45,000 nucleotides of DNA from Chrysomallon squamiferum. Its lineage: Eukaryota; Mollusca; Gastropoda; Neomphalida; Peltospiridae. Below, in pieces: positions 1 to 10,285 of the stretch. A program made the position numbers and the translations under genes. Below the pieces are notes generated by a model, which searched no databases, was not told the origin of the DNA, and was given only the letters and a program-made list of their open reading frames with translations. The DNA is taken from assembly GCA_012295275.1 (NCBI GenBank), contig CM022667.1, positions 14,897,168 to 14,942,167 of the forward strand, read 5' to 3'. How positions within the stretch are numbered: position 1 is the stretch's first letter; each line of letters opens with the position of its first letter.

Positions 1-89
1 ATAATAATAATAATAATAAAATAAATCAGTTACTTCTTCATTGAAAACTAGTTAACACTATTTGTAAACGGTTATATCGACATTTCGTA

Positions 90-320
90 TCATTGTTCGG
101 AAGCCTTTTGTTGCCGGTAAGCAGGAACCATCGATAACACGTACATCATTGGAGACACTGTGACGGCAACCATGATGGATCCAACGATCACTTTTTGAGC
201 AAAAGGGACGGGATACCTCGGTGGTCCTGATATTACTGCTCTTCGAGTTGCTGATATTAATATGCCCTTTTTAACCATACTCAAAGATCCGAAAAACGTT
301 TTTGTTAACATTAACGACAT
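90..320 (-). CDS. Cytochrome c oxidase subunit 8-like small inner-membrane protein
   Basis: This intact 76-codon frame starts at an ATG at 320-318 and ends in TGA at 92-90. The N-terminus (about 1-28) is rich in Ser, Lys and Arg with no acidic residue, like a mitochondrial targeting peptide. Next comes a short GPPRYPVPFAQK stretch and one hydrophobic segment (about residues 43-66), then a short polar tail with AYRQQ. This layout (presequence, Pro-rich linker before the span, a Tyr/Arg tail) and the length match COX8 precursors of about 70 residues, a single-span accessory subunit of respiratory complex IV. The assignment rests on architecture and a loose motif resemblance, so another small mitochondrial membrane protein is possible. 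No splice site is needed; the downstream UTR runs towards the window edge. Confidence 0.55.
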   Translation of the reverse strand: MSLMLTKTFFGSLSMVKKGILISATRRAVISGPPRYPVPFAQKVIVGSIMVAVTVSPMMYVLSMVPAYRQQKASEQ

Positions 321-886
321 TTCACGTGATGTGCTGGTCGTTTCGTGGAAGACGTTAATTGTTCAGGTCGGAGCGAAAATGAAATGGGGACGAATTACGT
401 TTTACGTTCTTGGTTGTGTACGCTGCTGATAAAATGATATTTAAATGTATGGTATAAGTTATATGTAGTCATTATTTATTTATTATATTTATAAATTTAA
501 AAAGATTTATTTAAAAATGCATTATATATATATTTTTTTTTAGAACAAAATTAAATTATAAATCCATTTTACACATAAATAATAGATTAAAATTTTTATA
601 TACAGTATTATAATCTTAAAATGATTTGAAAATACGAGCACTGCAATCATTTAAAAAAAACAACAACATACCGTGTTTCTTCAGATTTAGAATACAGAAA
701 TATGCTTCGACCTACCTGTATTTTTGTTTTTATTCACTTAAAATTAAATTCTGTGGCACCAATCCTTCTAAAATTCTACCTGATGTACAATGAATTAAGG
801 AATCACCTCACCAGCCTGTTATGAAAACATTTTTTAAAATTATAATAAACTTATAACAAACTTATAATAATAGTAATATTAAGACC

Positions 887-935
<49 letters not shown>

Positions 936-1502
936 TAAACAAAAAAACAAACAAAGCAACTAATGATAAAATAAATAAATAAATAAAATAAAATAAAATA
1001 AAATAAATGAAGGATACAATATGGCGTCTTTCTGGAGAGAATTACGTCAGACCGTCATAGCTCTCCAGTTTGGAGAGACAATTATCTGACTTACAACTTT
1101 GGACAGCTATTGGTTTAGCTGCCGTATTTAAAAATAAATAATCATTTCTAGCTTAAATGTCTATTTTAATCACAACTGTCTTATCTGTTGAAATCCTTAA
1201 TATAATAGTTTTATAATTTAATATCTTTATTTATTTGTCAAATGAAAAATAAGAAAGGAATAATACAACTGAAGGTTTACTAGAAAAGGCAATAACATAT
1301 TTTTTTTTTTTTTGGTTTAAATATAAATTACTATCATATTCTTATTAATGTTTTTCTTGCTTTTTCAAATTAAAAAGTTTACAATATGCATTTTAATAAA
1401 TAATTTAATAGATAGATTAAACATTTATTACAAATATAAATTATGTGCACATATTATAAAAATAATAATAATAAAAAATGGAGATACCGAGAAGAAAATA
1501 TT
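321..1502. other. Intergenic, AT-rich, with microsatellites
   Basis: I see no coding exon here. It holds an (AAT)n run at about 886-934, A/T-rich TAAA-type repeats at about 970-1005, and homopolymer T at about 1301-1313. The stretch next to 321-420 is less AT-rich and may carry the promoter of the minus-strand gene at 90-320. Confidence 0.6.
1495..1498 (-). terminator. Pol III terminator of tRNA-Leu
   Basis: Four T residues on the minus strand, beginning 5 nt after the discriminator base, fit a minimal RNA polymerase III stop signal. Confidence 0.7.
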
Positions 1503-1586
1503 TGTCAGAAGTGGGATTCGAACCCACGCCTGGAGAACCAGACTGCGACCTGAACGCAGCGCCTTAGACCGCTCGGCCATCCTGAC
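1503..1586 (-). tRNA. tRNA-Leu (anticodon CAG)
   Basis: An 84-nt tRNA reads on the minus strand. The acceptor stem is GTCAGGA paired with TTCTGAC (one G-T pair) plus an A discriminator. The A box is TGGCCGAGCGG and the B box is GGTTCGAATCC. The anticodon arm CTGCG-TTCAGGT-CGCAG places anticodon CAG at 1552-1550. The long variable arm can pair (CTGG with CCAG), making it a class II tRNA, as expected for leucine. There is no intron. A TTTT run at 1498-1495 directly downstream is a likely Pol III terminator. It lies head-to-head with COASY. Confidence 0.97.
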
Positions 1587-1712
1587 TACGCTTAAAAATG
1601 CTTGAAAATCAGTCTTATCAATGAAGCCAAACGTGTCTCGATTTTAAAATAATATTGTGTGACTTGTTGGAGTGTTGGTAATCGATAACGATTCTAGCAG
1701 GTTTGTGTCATT

Positions 1713-2041
1713 GTAAGTATATTATCGTCATTCGTGTTAATTTATAATTTCACAGTGTTCTGTTCTCTGAAGTATTTATTATGCACTTGATGAATGGTTT
1801 GTAACATACCATTTATGACTGTAGGTTAACTTACAGTCATTCACTTACTGTGAGTGGTGGTCGCTGAACAAAGTTCAGCATCAGGACGGTTGCAGTGGCC
1901 GTTTAAATAATAGAGTGTCACCGTTAGACTCAAGTCACAATCATTAGACAGCCCTTTTCTCGGAACGCGAATGCTGGTGTGTATATACTTCAAATATTTA
2001 TGGTTGACAGTTTTAGTAATTTTATATTAAAATTGTTGTTG

Positions 2042-2076
<35 letters not shown>

Positions 2077-2150
2077 CTTTTTTTTTGTTTTTTGTTGTTT
2101 TAATTATTGATAGAGTACTGGTAACTATAAATATAAAACAATAGTCTTCT

Positions 2151-2209
<59 letters not shown>

Positions 2210-2226
2210 TTTGCCATTTTTTGCAG
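1713..2226 (+). other. Probable 5' UTR intron of COASY
   Basis: A full-consensus donor (GTAAGT at 1713-1718) follows the tRNA region, and an acceptor (ttttttgcag) ends at 2226, just 10 nt before the COASY ATG. The 514-nt interval contains (TTA)n at about 2047-2075 and (AAT)n at 2154-2209. The acceptor is clear; the choice of donor is an inference. Confidence 0.5.
1815..1879. other. Two short perfect hairpins upstream of COASY
   Basis: ATGACTGTA at 1815-1823 pairs with TACAGTCAT at 1832-1840 (9 bp, 8-nt loop). GCTGAAC at 1863-1869 pairs with GTTCAGC at 1873-1879 (7 bp, 3-nt loop). They lie within the proposed 5' UTR intron or promoter of COASY. Function unknown. Confidence 0.6.
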
Positions 2227-2236
2227 ATATATCATT

Positions 2237-3895
2237 ATGTATCAGAAAGGACTTCTCATTCTGACCCAGCCTTTTAAGGTTTTGCTTCAAGACATGCCTA
2301 ATATATTTAGGGTGGTTTCTCACATTATCTCCGACGTCCTCTACGTTCACGTCCAACCACAGACGGATAACAACGAGCCGTTCCAGCTCAAAGCTGTTAC
2401 CCCTTCGGAAGAATTTCAAGAAATACTTCGCTGTATCTACACCTGCAAACACTCTGGATCGTTTTCGCGAATGCCCGTCAAAATGATTGACCTAAAGGTG
2501 CTTCTGTCGCATATAACCAGTAACAAGCTAGACATGTCAAAGTACCCCTACAACATGGACTACAACATAGTCCTCGTCGACACCAATGACTTCAGCTTTT
2601 TCGGATCCAACAGGGATGCTGCCACTAAACAAATAACCAGCATTTTCCCTTCAGAATCTCGACCGTTGATCGTGGATCTGTTGAATGAGCACAGTAGTGT
2701 CCACATTGTGAAACAGACCACGGATGAAAACAAAGTCGAAGTTGCCGAGGACACCACTTGCACCGGTAAAGTTGAAAAGTTCAAAACGTATGATGAAGTG
2801 GTCCTTGGTGGAACATTCGACTGCTTCCACATCGGCCACAAAGTACTAATCTCCGTGGGATGCATCCACTGCGACAAACGTCTGACGGTTGGTGTTTCCG
2901 ACGGGCCAATGAATGAATTTAAAGTGCTCAAAGAACTGATAGAACCGTTGGACAAGAGGATTGCCACCGTGAAGAAATTTATAAATGATATTAAGCCAAC
3001 GATTGAGGCCAACGTAGTCAGAATCATAGATCCTTACGGACCGACAGTAGAGGATCCCACCCTTCAGTGCATCGTGGTCAGCGAGGAGACTACAAACGGT
3101 GGCGCTGCTGTCAACGCCGAGAGGAAGAAGAAAAATATGAAAGAACTGGACATGGTGGTCGTTGATTTGATTCCCGAAGAGAAACCTGGTAAGTTTGAGG
3201 ACTCTAAAGTTAGCTCATCTTCGACCAGGAAAAGGGAGCTGGGACAGCTTATACGACCAGTGGATCTCAAGAGGTGCACGTTTAACAAAGTTCCTTATCG
3301 CGTTGGGCTGACGGGGGGCATTGCGAGCGGCAAGACGTCCATCAGTTCCAGACTAGAGAAGCTTGGCGCGGGAATCATCAGATGTGACGAGCTAGGACAC
3401 AAGGCGTACGAGCGTGGCACAGACACCTATAAAAAGATAGTGAAAACGTTTGGTGACAACATCGTCAAGGAAACGGGAGAAATAGATAGAAAGAAGCTTG
3501 GTTCCATTGTCTTCTCAGACCGAAGTAAAATGGATCTTCTCAACGAGATTGTCTGGCCAAAGATTTTGGAATTGGTCGAGGCTGAAGTGAAACGTTTTCA
3601 AACGCAGAACAAAAAGGTCGTCATTCTGGATGCTGCAGTCCTTCTCGAAGCCGGGTGGGATAAGCACGTGCACGAGGTGTGGACGACCGTCATTCCACAA
3701 GAGGAGGCAGTGAAGAGAATAATGGAAAGAGATAAAGTAACGCAAAAAGAGGCAATCGATCGTATTCAGTCACAATTAAGCAATGAAGAAAGGGTAAAGA
3801 AAGCTAACGTCATACTAAGCACATTCTGGGAGCCGGACTACACTCAGATGATCTGCGAAAAAGCATGGGATTTACTGAGCAGTCGGCTCATTTAA
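2237..3895 (+). CDS. COASY: Bifunctional coenzyme A synthase (PPAT + dephospho-CoA kinase)
   Basis: This enzyme does the last two steps of CoA synthesis: 4'-phosphopantetheine adenylylation, then 3'-phosphorylation of dephospho-CoA. The 552-residue frame is close to the 564 residues of the human protein. The first 40 residues (GLLILTQP, then VLYVHVQP) match the family N-terminus, so the ATG at 2237 is the true start. The PPAT domain has GGTFDCFHIGHK at 191-202, with the HIGH nucleotidyltransferase motif at 198-201, and the SSSSTRKR loop at 326-333. The kinase domain opens with the P-loop GLTGGIASGKTS at 357-368. It continues with Asp384 in the CDELGHKAY region, DAAVLLEAGW at 465-474, and an Arg-containing lid near 509-516. 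All key motifs are intact. The coding region is one uninterrupted exon, whereas vertebrate COASY is split. Confidence 0.97.
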   Translation: MYQKGLLILTQPFKVLLQDMPNIFRVVSHIISDVLYVHVQPQTDNNEPFQLKAVTPSEEFQEILRCIYTCKHSGSFSRMPVKMIDLKVLLSHITSNKLDMSKYPYNMDYNIVLVDTNDFSFFGSNRDAATKQITSIFPSESRPLIVDLLNEHSSVHIVKQTTDENKVEVAEDTTCTGKVEKFKTYDEVVLGGTFDCFHIGHKVLISVGCIHCDKRLTVGVSDGPMNEFKVLKELIEPLDKRIATVKKFINDIKPTIEANVVRIIDPYGPTVEDPTLQCIVVSEETTNGGAAVNAERKKKNMKELDMVVVDLIPEEKPGKFEDSKVSSSSTRKRELGQLIRPVDLKRCTFNKVPYRVGLTGGIASGKTSISSRLEKLGAGIIRCDELGHKAYERGTDTYKKIVKTFGDNIVKETGEIDRKKLGSIVFSDRSKMDLLNEIVWPKILELVEAEVKRFQTQNKKVVILDAAVLLEAGWDKHVHEVWTTVIPQEEAVKRIMERDKVTQKEAIDRIQSQLSNEERVKKANVILSTFWEPDYTQMICEKAWDLLSSRLI

Positions 3896-3970
3896 CTATA
3901 TTTTATTCGATTATGGTAATTGTTTTGAGAGAGAAAAAAATGTTTAAAATAATAATAATTAAAAAAATAT

Positions 3971-4260
3971 AATAAATAATAATAATAATAATAATAATGT
4001 AAAAAAGTTAAAGAAACCTTTTTTTTCGTAATTTTGTTTTTTGTTTGTCGTAGTTTGATGAATTTACAAAAGTATTATAATAATAAAAATAAAAATAAAT
4101 AGCTACTGAAAGTCAGAAAACGACAAAAACAAATAAATAAATCATTGTGCGACATAAATGAAAATGAATGGTGTGTTTCCAAATGTTCTTTCTTAATAAA
4201 CTTAAATTAACATGATTTGAATGTTAAATATGTAACAGTTTGATAATTTGACATAATAAA
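3971..4260 (+). promoter_or_regulatory. Candidate polyadenylation signals of COASY
   Basis: AATAAA occurs at 3971-3976, 4195-4200 and 4255-4260, which is 75-365 nt after the stop codon. The first lies inside an (AAT)n tract and may be incidental; the last two are in ordinary sequence followed by T-rich DNA. Confidence 0.45.
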
Positions 4261-5738
4261 ATGTTCTGTACTTAAACCGCCTTCTTTGTTTCTATAAACC
4301 ATTAACAACAACAACAACAACAATAAATAATGTAAAAAAAACACCCACCAAAATACCTATAAATAAACAGACAAACACACACACACATACACATCATATT
4401 AAAAGTCATTCTGACAGGTTATGAAGCGAGTTTGTTGAACTCTCCAAACCTAATTTGTTCACAAGCAAGAATAGAAATCATAATTATGGTTGGAGCAACG
4501 ACGTGACGTAATATTTCGCAGGATCAGTCCTAATGAAGGTGTACTTTGGAGTATTCCCTTGGGGATATTTGGGCCTTTTGGTTAAGGTTGACGTCAGAGG
4601 GGCTGATTTTACACATATAAAAATACAAATACCAATCATTTCTTGTTTTTCTCTAATTTGGAAGGTTAACTGCCACCCCGACCCCTTCATCGAAGTCGAA
4701 TATCCGTCAACATTCCTCTGTTAGTGATTTAGGTTGATTAGCATGAAGTGAGATAGTTTAATTGAGTTAATTAAAGTTTGCTTTACTATCGTTGTTACAG
4801 ACATCATTATCTCGACCACCACCATCACCATCATCACCACTAACACAGCCACCAGTATCGTTATTATTTTTTATAAGAGGTATTGTGGTAAGTATAACTT
4901 AATAACAATGTTCGTAATTAACAATACATTACTTCACGTTATTTAAACGATTATTCACCACAATCTGATCAATCACTAACATTATTTATTGAATGCACGC
5001 ATATATTTCAAAAATCGATCGTCGATGTTGTATTGGTCTCCTGGGCGATTGCTTGCAGGTACTGTAATTATCACTTCTTTATTGACAAAGAGAAAATAAT
5101 CGATGTTCAAAATCGATTCCAAAATTACTGATGAAATGGATCCTTAGGGACAGCTGTAATGTTTCTTTAAACGGGTACGTTTCAGCTAACGTCTTTTCGT
5201 TAAATAAATAAATATATATATATGAACAGCCGACATATCTTGTATTTAAAATTGCGATCATGTAATTCAGATACTGTTAAACTAAAATTTACTCCGCATC
5301 AAAATCTATATCAAAATAGAATTATTTATATAAACTCAGTTATTTTAAGATCAATAGGCTTTCTAATCCCTAAATTCATTGCTATTATGAACCATATAAA
5401 TTACATGCTGTTGTGTTTCGAAATCTGGCCTGTTTAGCTCGTTTCATCAGATAATAAGATAAATTATTATAAATATAAAAATCTATCGTGGAAATGAATT
5501 ATTGCTTATAATCGATATTCAGGATAATGAAGTAAATAAATCAATATATATGAACGCCAGGCCTTTATAGTTATTATCAAATTATATGAATATTTTCTTT
5601 CACGCTCTTAAATTTATTATTATTATTTATTTCTTTTTCTCTTCTATATTTTCTTTACTCTTTACTTGTTCTCTTTTAATCTTGAGTCTAGAATAAAACA
5701 TTTCGCACTGATCTGTCCATCTACCTACTTTTCTGTTT

Positions 5739-5786
<48 letters not shown>

Positions 5787-6285
5787 ACCTATCTATTATT
5801 AACATTTTGTATCGTCTTCCCTTTTCCTGTAGTTATTTAACGCGTACAGAAATACATTTTGAAAAGTTCCATCTTTAACTCGAATTTCAAATAATTTTCT
5901 AATGTGTATTTGAAATAATGTATATCTATAAATAGTTGAATGTTTGTACAGGAAAACTTTTAACAGTCAACAGTTTAAATCATAGTACAGTTTGTTCAGT
6001 AATTTATTTTTGTTTTCGAAGAACAGGCCGTCTATTGTGATCAGATCGTATGCCTATTAATTTTAATCTAATCTCATAATTAGAAGTGAAATATCTAATG
6101 CTAATTACTGATTAAAAATATTGAAGATATTACTAGTACAGATTAGGTAATATGAACAACAACAACAAATAGCGATGTGTATCGAGACGGGCGTAAAGCT
6201 TACCAAACATTCATTAATGCAGCGTAACGTAACACTAATATCAGTTAATTTTGTAAACGTCAGTTTACCAGTATAGGGTGTCAAT
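4261..6285. other. Intergenic region between COASY and the SOWAH gene
   Basis: No convincing exon is visible. About 4480-4725 is less AT-rich and open on both strands, with no family resemblance; it could be a transposon remnant. A (TA)n microsatellite lies at about 5742-5784. Sequence before 6286 (about 6170-6285) has more mixed composition and is the likely promoter and 5' UTR of the SOWAH gene; no TATA box was identified. Confidence 0.5.
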
Positions 6286-6436
6286 ATGGCGAATTCCAGC
6301 CGAGTTCCTATAGCTGAACATCAAGAATTCGATTTGCAGGCAGTAAAAGAATTTATGCTTTCCAATGGAGGGCGGGTGAAGAATCACCAACTTGTCAATT
6401 ATTTTAGGCGATTTTTGAACGACCCAACATTTAAAG
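6286..6436 (+). CDS. SOWAH exon 1 (start codon)
   Basis: Residues 1-50 plus the first base of codon 51. It contains the first half of the N-terminal domain. The donor is GTAAAT at 6437. Confidence 0.9.
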
Positions 6437-6498
6437 GTAAATGAAAATAACGTGTGGGAAAGCTAGTTTGACATGTACTTCGACTTCCTGATGTTTTG

Positions 6499-6555
<57 letters not shown>

Positions 6556-9500
6556 TTTATTATATTCAAACAGTTGTGTGGGTAATTATCATAAATACCT
6601 TTTTCTTGTACAAAAGTTCTAATACTTCAAAATATATATATATGACAGTTTATAAATTTTTGTATCAAATTTTAATTAATGTAAATATCATTTTGTGATT
6701 CCATTGTGTGAAACTAATAAGTTTTGTTTTTACAACTGGCATAATGTTATATTTTGTGTGGTTTATGATTTTAGCTGTGAACCGAGAAAAGTTTAAAGAC
6801 TTTGTAAATGAACTCTCAACAATTAAGGTGGAAGAGGTAATTAAATATTATTCACATTCAACTTTATATTTTCTTACTAAAGTTAAAAGCCAGTATTGTG
6901 ATATAATTTACATACACCACTTTTTAAAAACATTTTAAAAGGTTAATTATAATATGATAAGAAAATGAACAATTCAGAATGAAATGGATAATTATAGTTA
7001 ACAAATAACACATTTTCATATTTATTATTTAAAAATACATTTAATTTGAAAAGAAAATTTCACTTAAAGACTCAGTGAGCATTTAGATTTGATTTCCTGC
7101 TGAAGATATATATAAAAATAAATAAATAAATAAGTTATCAATATATAACTTATTTTGTTTTAATTATTAATATTACAATAATTATTATTTTTATTTAGGG
7201 TGAAAAAATCTTAGTCCTGAAGAAAAAATACCGACAGAATTCTGAAACAGTTTCAGTCTCGTCATCTATCAGTGATCTTCGAGCACATTCAGAGCCTCCA
7301 TCAAAACCTGCACCTGCTGTGCCAGTTTCCAGAGATGATGCGGATGGGGGAGGAATGTCAAAGGTGCGCAGTGAAACCAGTCTTGATAAACAGTCATACA
7401 CTGCTACAACAGCATCGACAAAATCGGTGGACAGTGCCAGTGTTAACAGTCTTGCGATGTCAACAACATCAGTGGCATCAATGGTTTGTTTTTAACATAT
7501 CCTCTTAGTGTGCCCATTGTAGTGAACAGGGGAAAAAAAAAAAAAAAAAAGAATCCTGTGGTGTGTTTAAATAAAATTCAAATAATTAATTATTTGTTAT
7601 TTTAAAAAAATTATATTTGTTGTCACCATCATCTTCCTCTTCTTTTTCTTCTTCTTATTATTATTAAAATTATTATTGTTGTTGTTTATTAAATTTTAGA
7701 GCAGTACTATTATTATAAGTACAAATATTTTAATTATTATTAAAAATAATTCATTAATTGTTATTTCATCAACCAGTTTCAAAGTTAGTTTTTTTTGTTT
7801 TTCTGTTTTATCAACATCATTTAATTATCTTGATTGTTATCACTGTCAGTAGTACTACAGAATTACAATTTATGTTACTGACATAATTATTATTATTATC
7901 ATGAATAATAATACTGTTACTGTTACTCTCCTTAATCATTCATCATCATTATTATAATTACAATGACTAATAATGGTCACTATTACTGTTCTTATCATTC
8001 ATCATCATCCTTTCTTTTCTCTGTAATATCACAAAACTGTCATAATAATGTATCATCATCATAGATGTCATCATCTAATATTATAAACGGTAACATATAT
8101 CATTCTTGTCGTAATCAGTGTTATTTTCATTATAACGATATTATTAGGATATATTTGTTTTTATGTGTGTTATGATTGTTATGATTACTTTTTAATCACA
8201 TTAATGAGTAACATAACAATTCTGACATGTATTTTAGGAATCTCAAGCATCGGCAGACTCAGGACAGTCTTCTCAGACGTCAGCCGAAGACGATGATCCC
8301 AACATGTCAGTTTTTAGTGTGAAGGAAAGAGCGAAGCAGCTCAACAGAATTGAATCCGACAGCAGCTTGATGAGTGTGCCCCTCCCTGGGAGGAGAAAAG
8401 AAATGAAGGTGATGGCCGTTAACTATTAAATTGTTATACCTCAGTAGTTTTTTTAATAGATTTTTTTTTTATTATTCTGTGTAGTTTGTTAATGTATCCA
8501 TTCATGAATTGTTGAATATTGATTAAAGTTTATTGTTTATAGTTTATTAATGTAGACATTCCCATTAGAAGAAGTGAAAGGTGATATCTAATTATTTTAT
8601 TATTATTATTATTATATATCATAAGTTTTTAATGGATTTATCAAAGTACTTATTTCTGATAAAAGAAAGGAGCTTTAGATAAAAAGTAATAGATTTTTAT
8701 TTTTTTTAATAACAAAATATTTCATGTTTTAGTATCCTTTTCAGAAAAGTATACAAAAACAGTTTTAACAATACCTATTTTTGAGTATATAAATATATTT
8801 TCTATTAATACTTAAATTCAGTATGCCTACTTACTAACAAGTCTTGACTGATAACACTTGATATTTAAACAGTTATTTTTATTGTTCTTTTGTTTTTTCA
8901 GAGTATCCGAGGGTCACATGAAGATGATGAGTCTCACTCTTCGGGAGCCTCCTATGTTACAGTATATCATTTTATTATAACAATTTAGACTGTAACCATT
9001 TTAAAATAAACTCACTGTTTTTGTATATGAAGATGATGAACCTAGCTGCATTGAGGCAAATGCCTCATACCAAAATTGACAATTATTTATTTTTTATGTT
9101 TTTTTTTATTAAAAAATGTATTTAAAAAATATAAAATATAAATCGCTGTTCCATTAGAAATGATATCCACTGAACGAATTCATTTATGTCTGTGGTTACC
9201 ATTTGAAGTCTACTGACTTTGTTGCAATGAAAGACACAACTGACTTCAAAGATATCAGACATCAAACAGATGTATTGAACATCTGATGATTTAAGGCATA
9301 CAACATCCTTTTCACACATTTCAGTGTTAATCCAGTTCTTGCCCTGATGCACTGTATATTGTCATTTAGAAATTGTTTTTCCCCACTGTGCTCAGCGATT
9401 GTGTTTTTTACTTATTTCAAAAACAATCTAGTTATGGCCATGCATTGTAAATCATTTTATTTTAACCCTTTAGACTGTAACAATTTTCAAATGAACTCGG

Positions 9501-10254
9501 TGTTTTCATATATTTTTGTTCTTGCATTTCAAAATTTTCATGTACCAGTTGATGTTACATGTTTTAACAAATTTTCAGTTGATGTTACATGTTTTAACAA
9601 GTACTGTGTATTTTCAGTTGATGTTACATGTTTTAACAAGTACTGTGTATTTTCAGTTGATGTTACATGTTTTAACAAGTACTGTGTATTTTCAGTTGAT
9701 GTTACATGTTTTAATAAGTACTGTGTATTTTCAGTTGATGTCACATGTTTTAATAAGTACTGTGTATTTTCAGTTGATGTTACATGTTTTAATAAGTACT
9801 GTGTATTTTCAGTTGGAGCCCGAGGAGAGGGAATGGATGCTAACTTGTTGTCATTCCGATTACCAGGACATGTTTAAACTTCTGAGTAAAAATTCAAGTC
9901 TTGCTAAACTAAAAGTAAGTCCTACATTTTATATTTTAAATGTTATATTTACTTATGAGTGAACCAACTTATGAGTTTTCCAAGTTAGGAGCATTCGCAT
10001 GGTCAATTTTTTGCTTTGACATGTGAGCTTCAGATACACTGCTGCTAGTTGGCACAACAAACAACATCTGCATTTTGTGCAGTATTTTGCCAGTTTTCTT
10101 TTTTTTGACCATGGATCCTAAGAAAGTGAGTGCAGATGACAGTGCTGAGAAGAAAAAGCTGATGATGTCCATTGAATTAAAGCATGAAATCATAGAAAAA
10201 CATATACATGTCAAATACAAGTTTTGTCAACTATTCTTATTTATTTATTTATTT

Positions 10255-10285
<31 letters not shown>

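Noticed and set aside
1348-1605. Plus-strand frame of 85 codons over the tRNA
   Set aside because: Its second half is the complement of tRNA-Leu; no coding signal outside it.
9122-9352. Minus-strand frame similar to a plus-strand frame at 31361-31546, as a conserved protein
   Set aside because: The similarity is explained by two copies of a dispersed DNA element; frames lack start context and splice signals.
9347-9962. Two plus-strand frames made of repeated VDVTCFNKYCVFS or LMLHVLTSTVYFQ units as a repeat-protein gene
   Set aside because: They are translations of the 39-bp minisatellite. Only the part from 9813 is supported as exon 6; the repeat part is treated as possible exon extension, not a gene.
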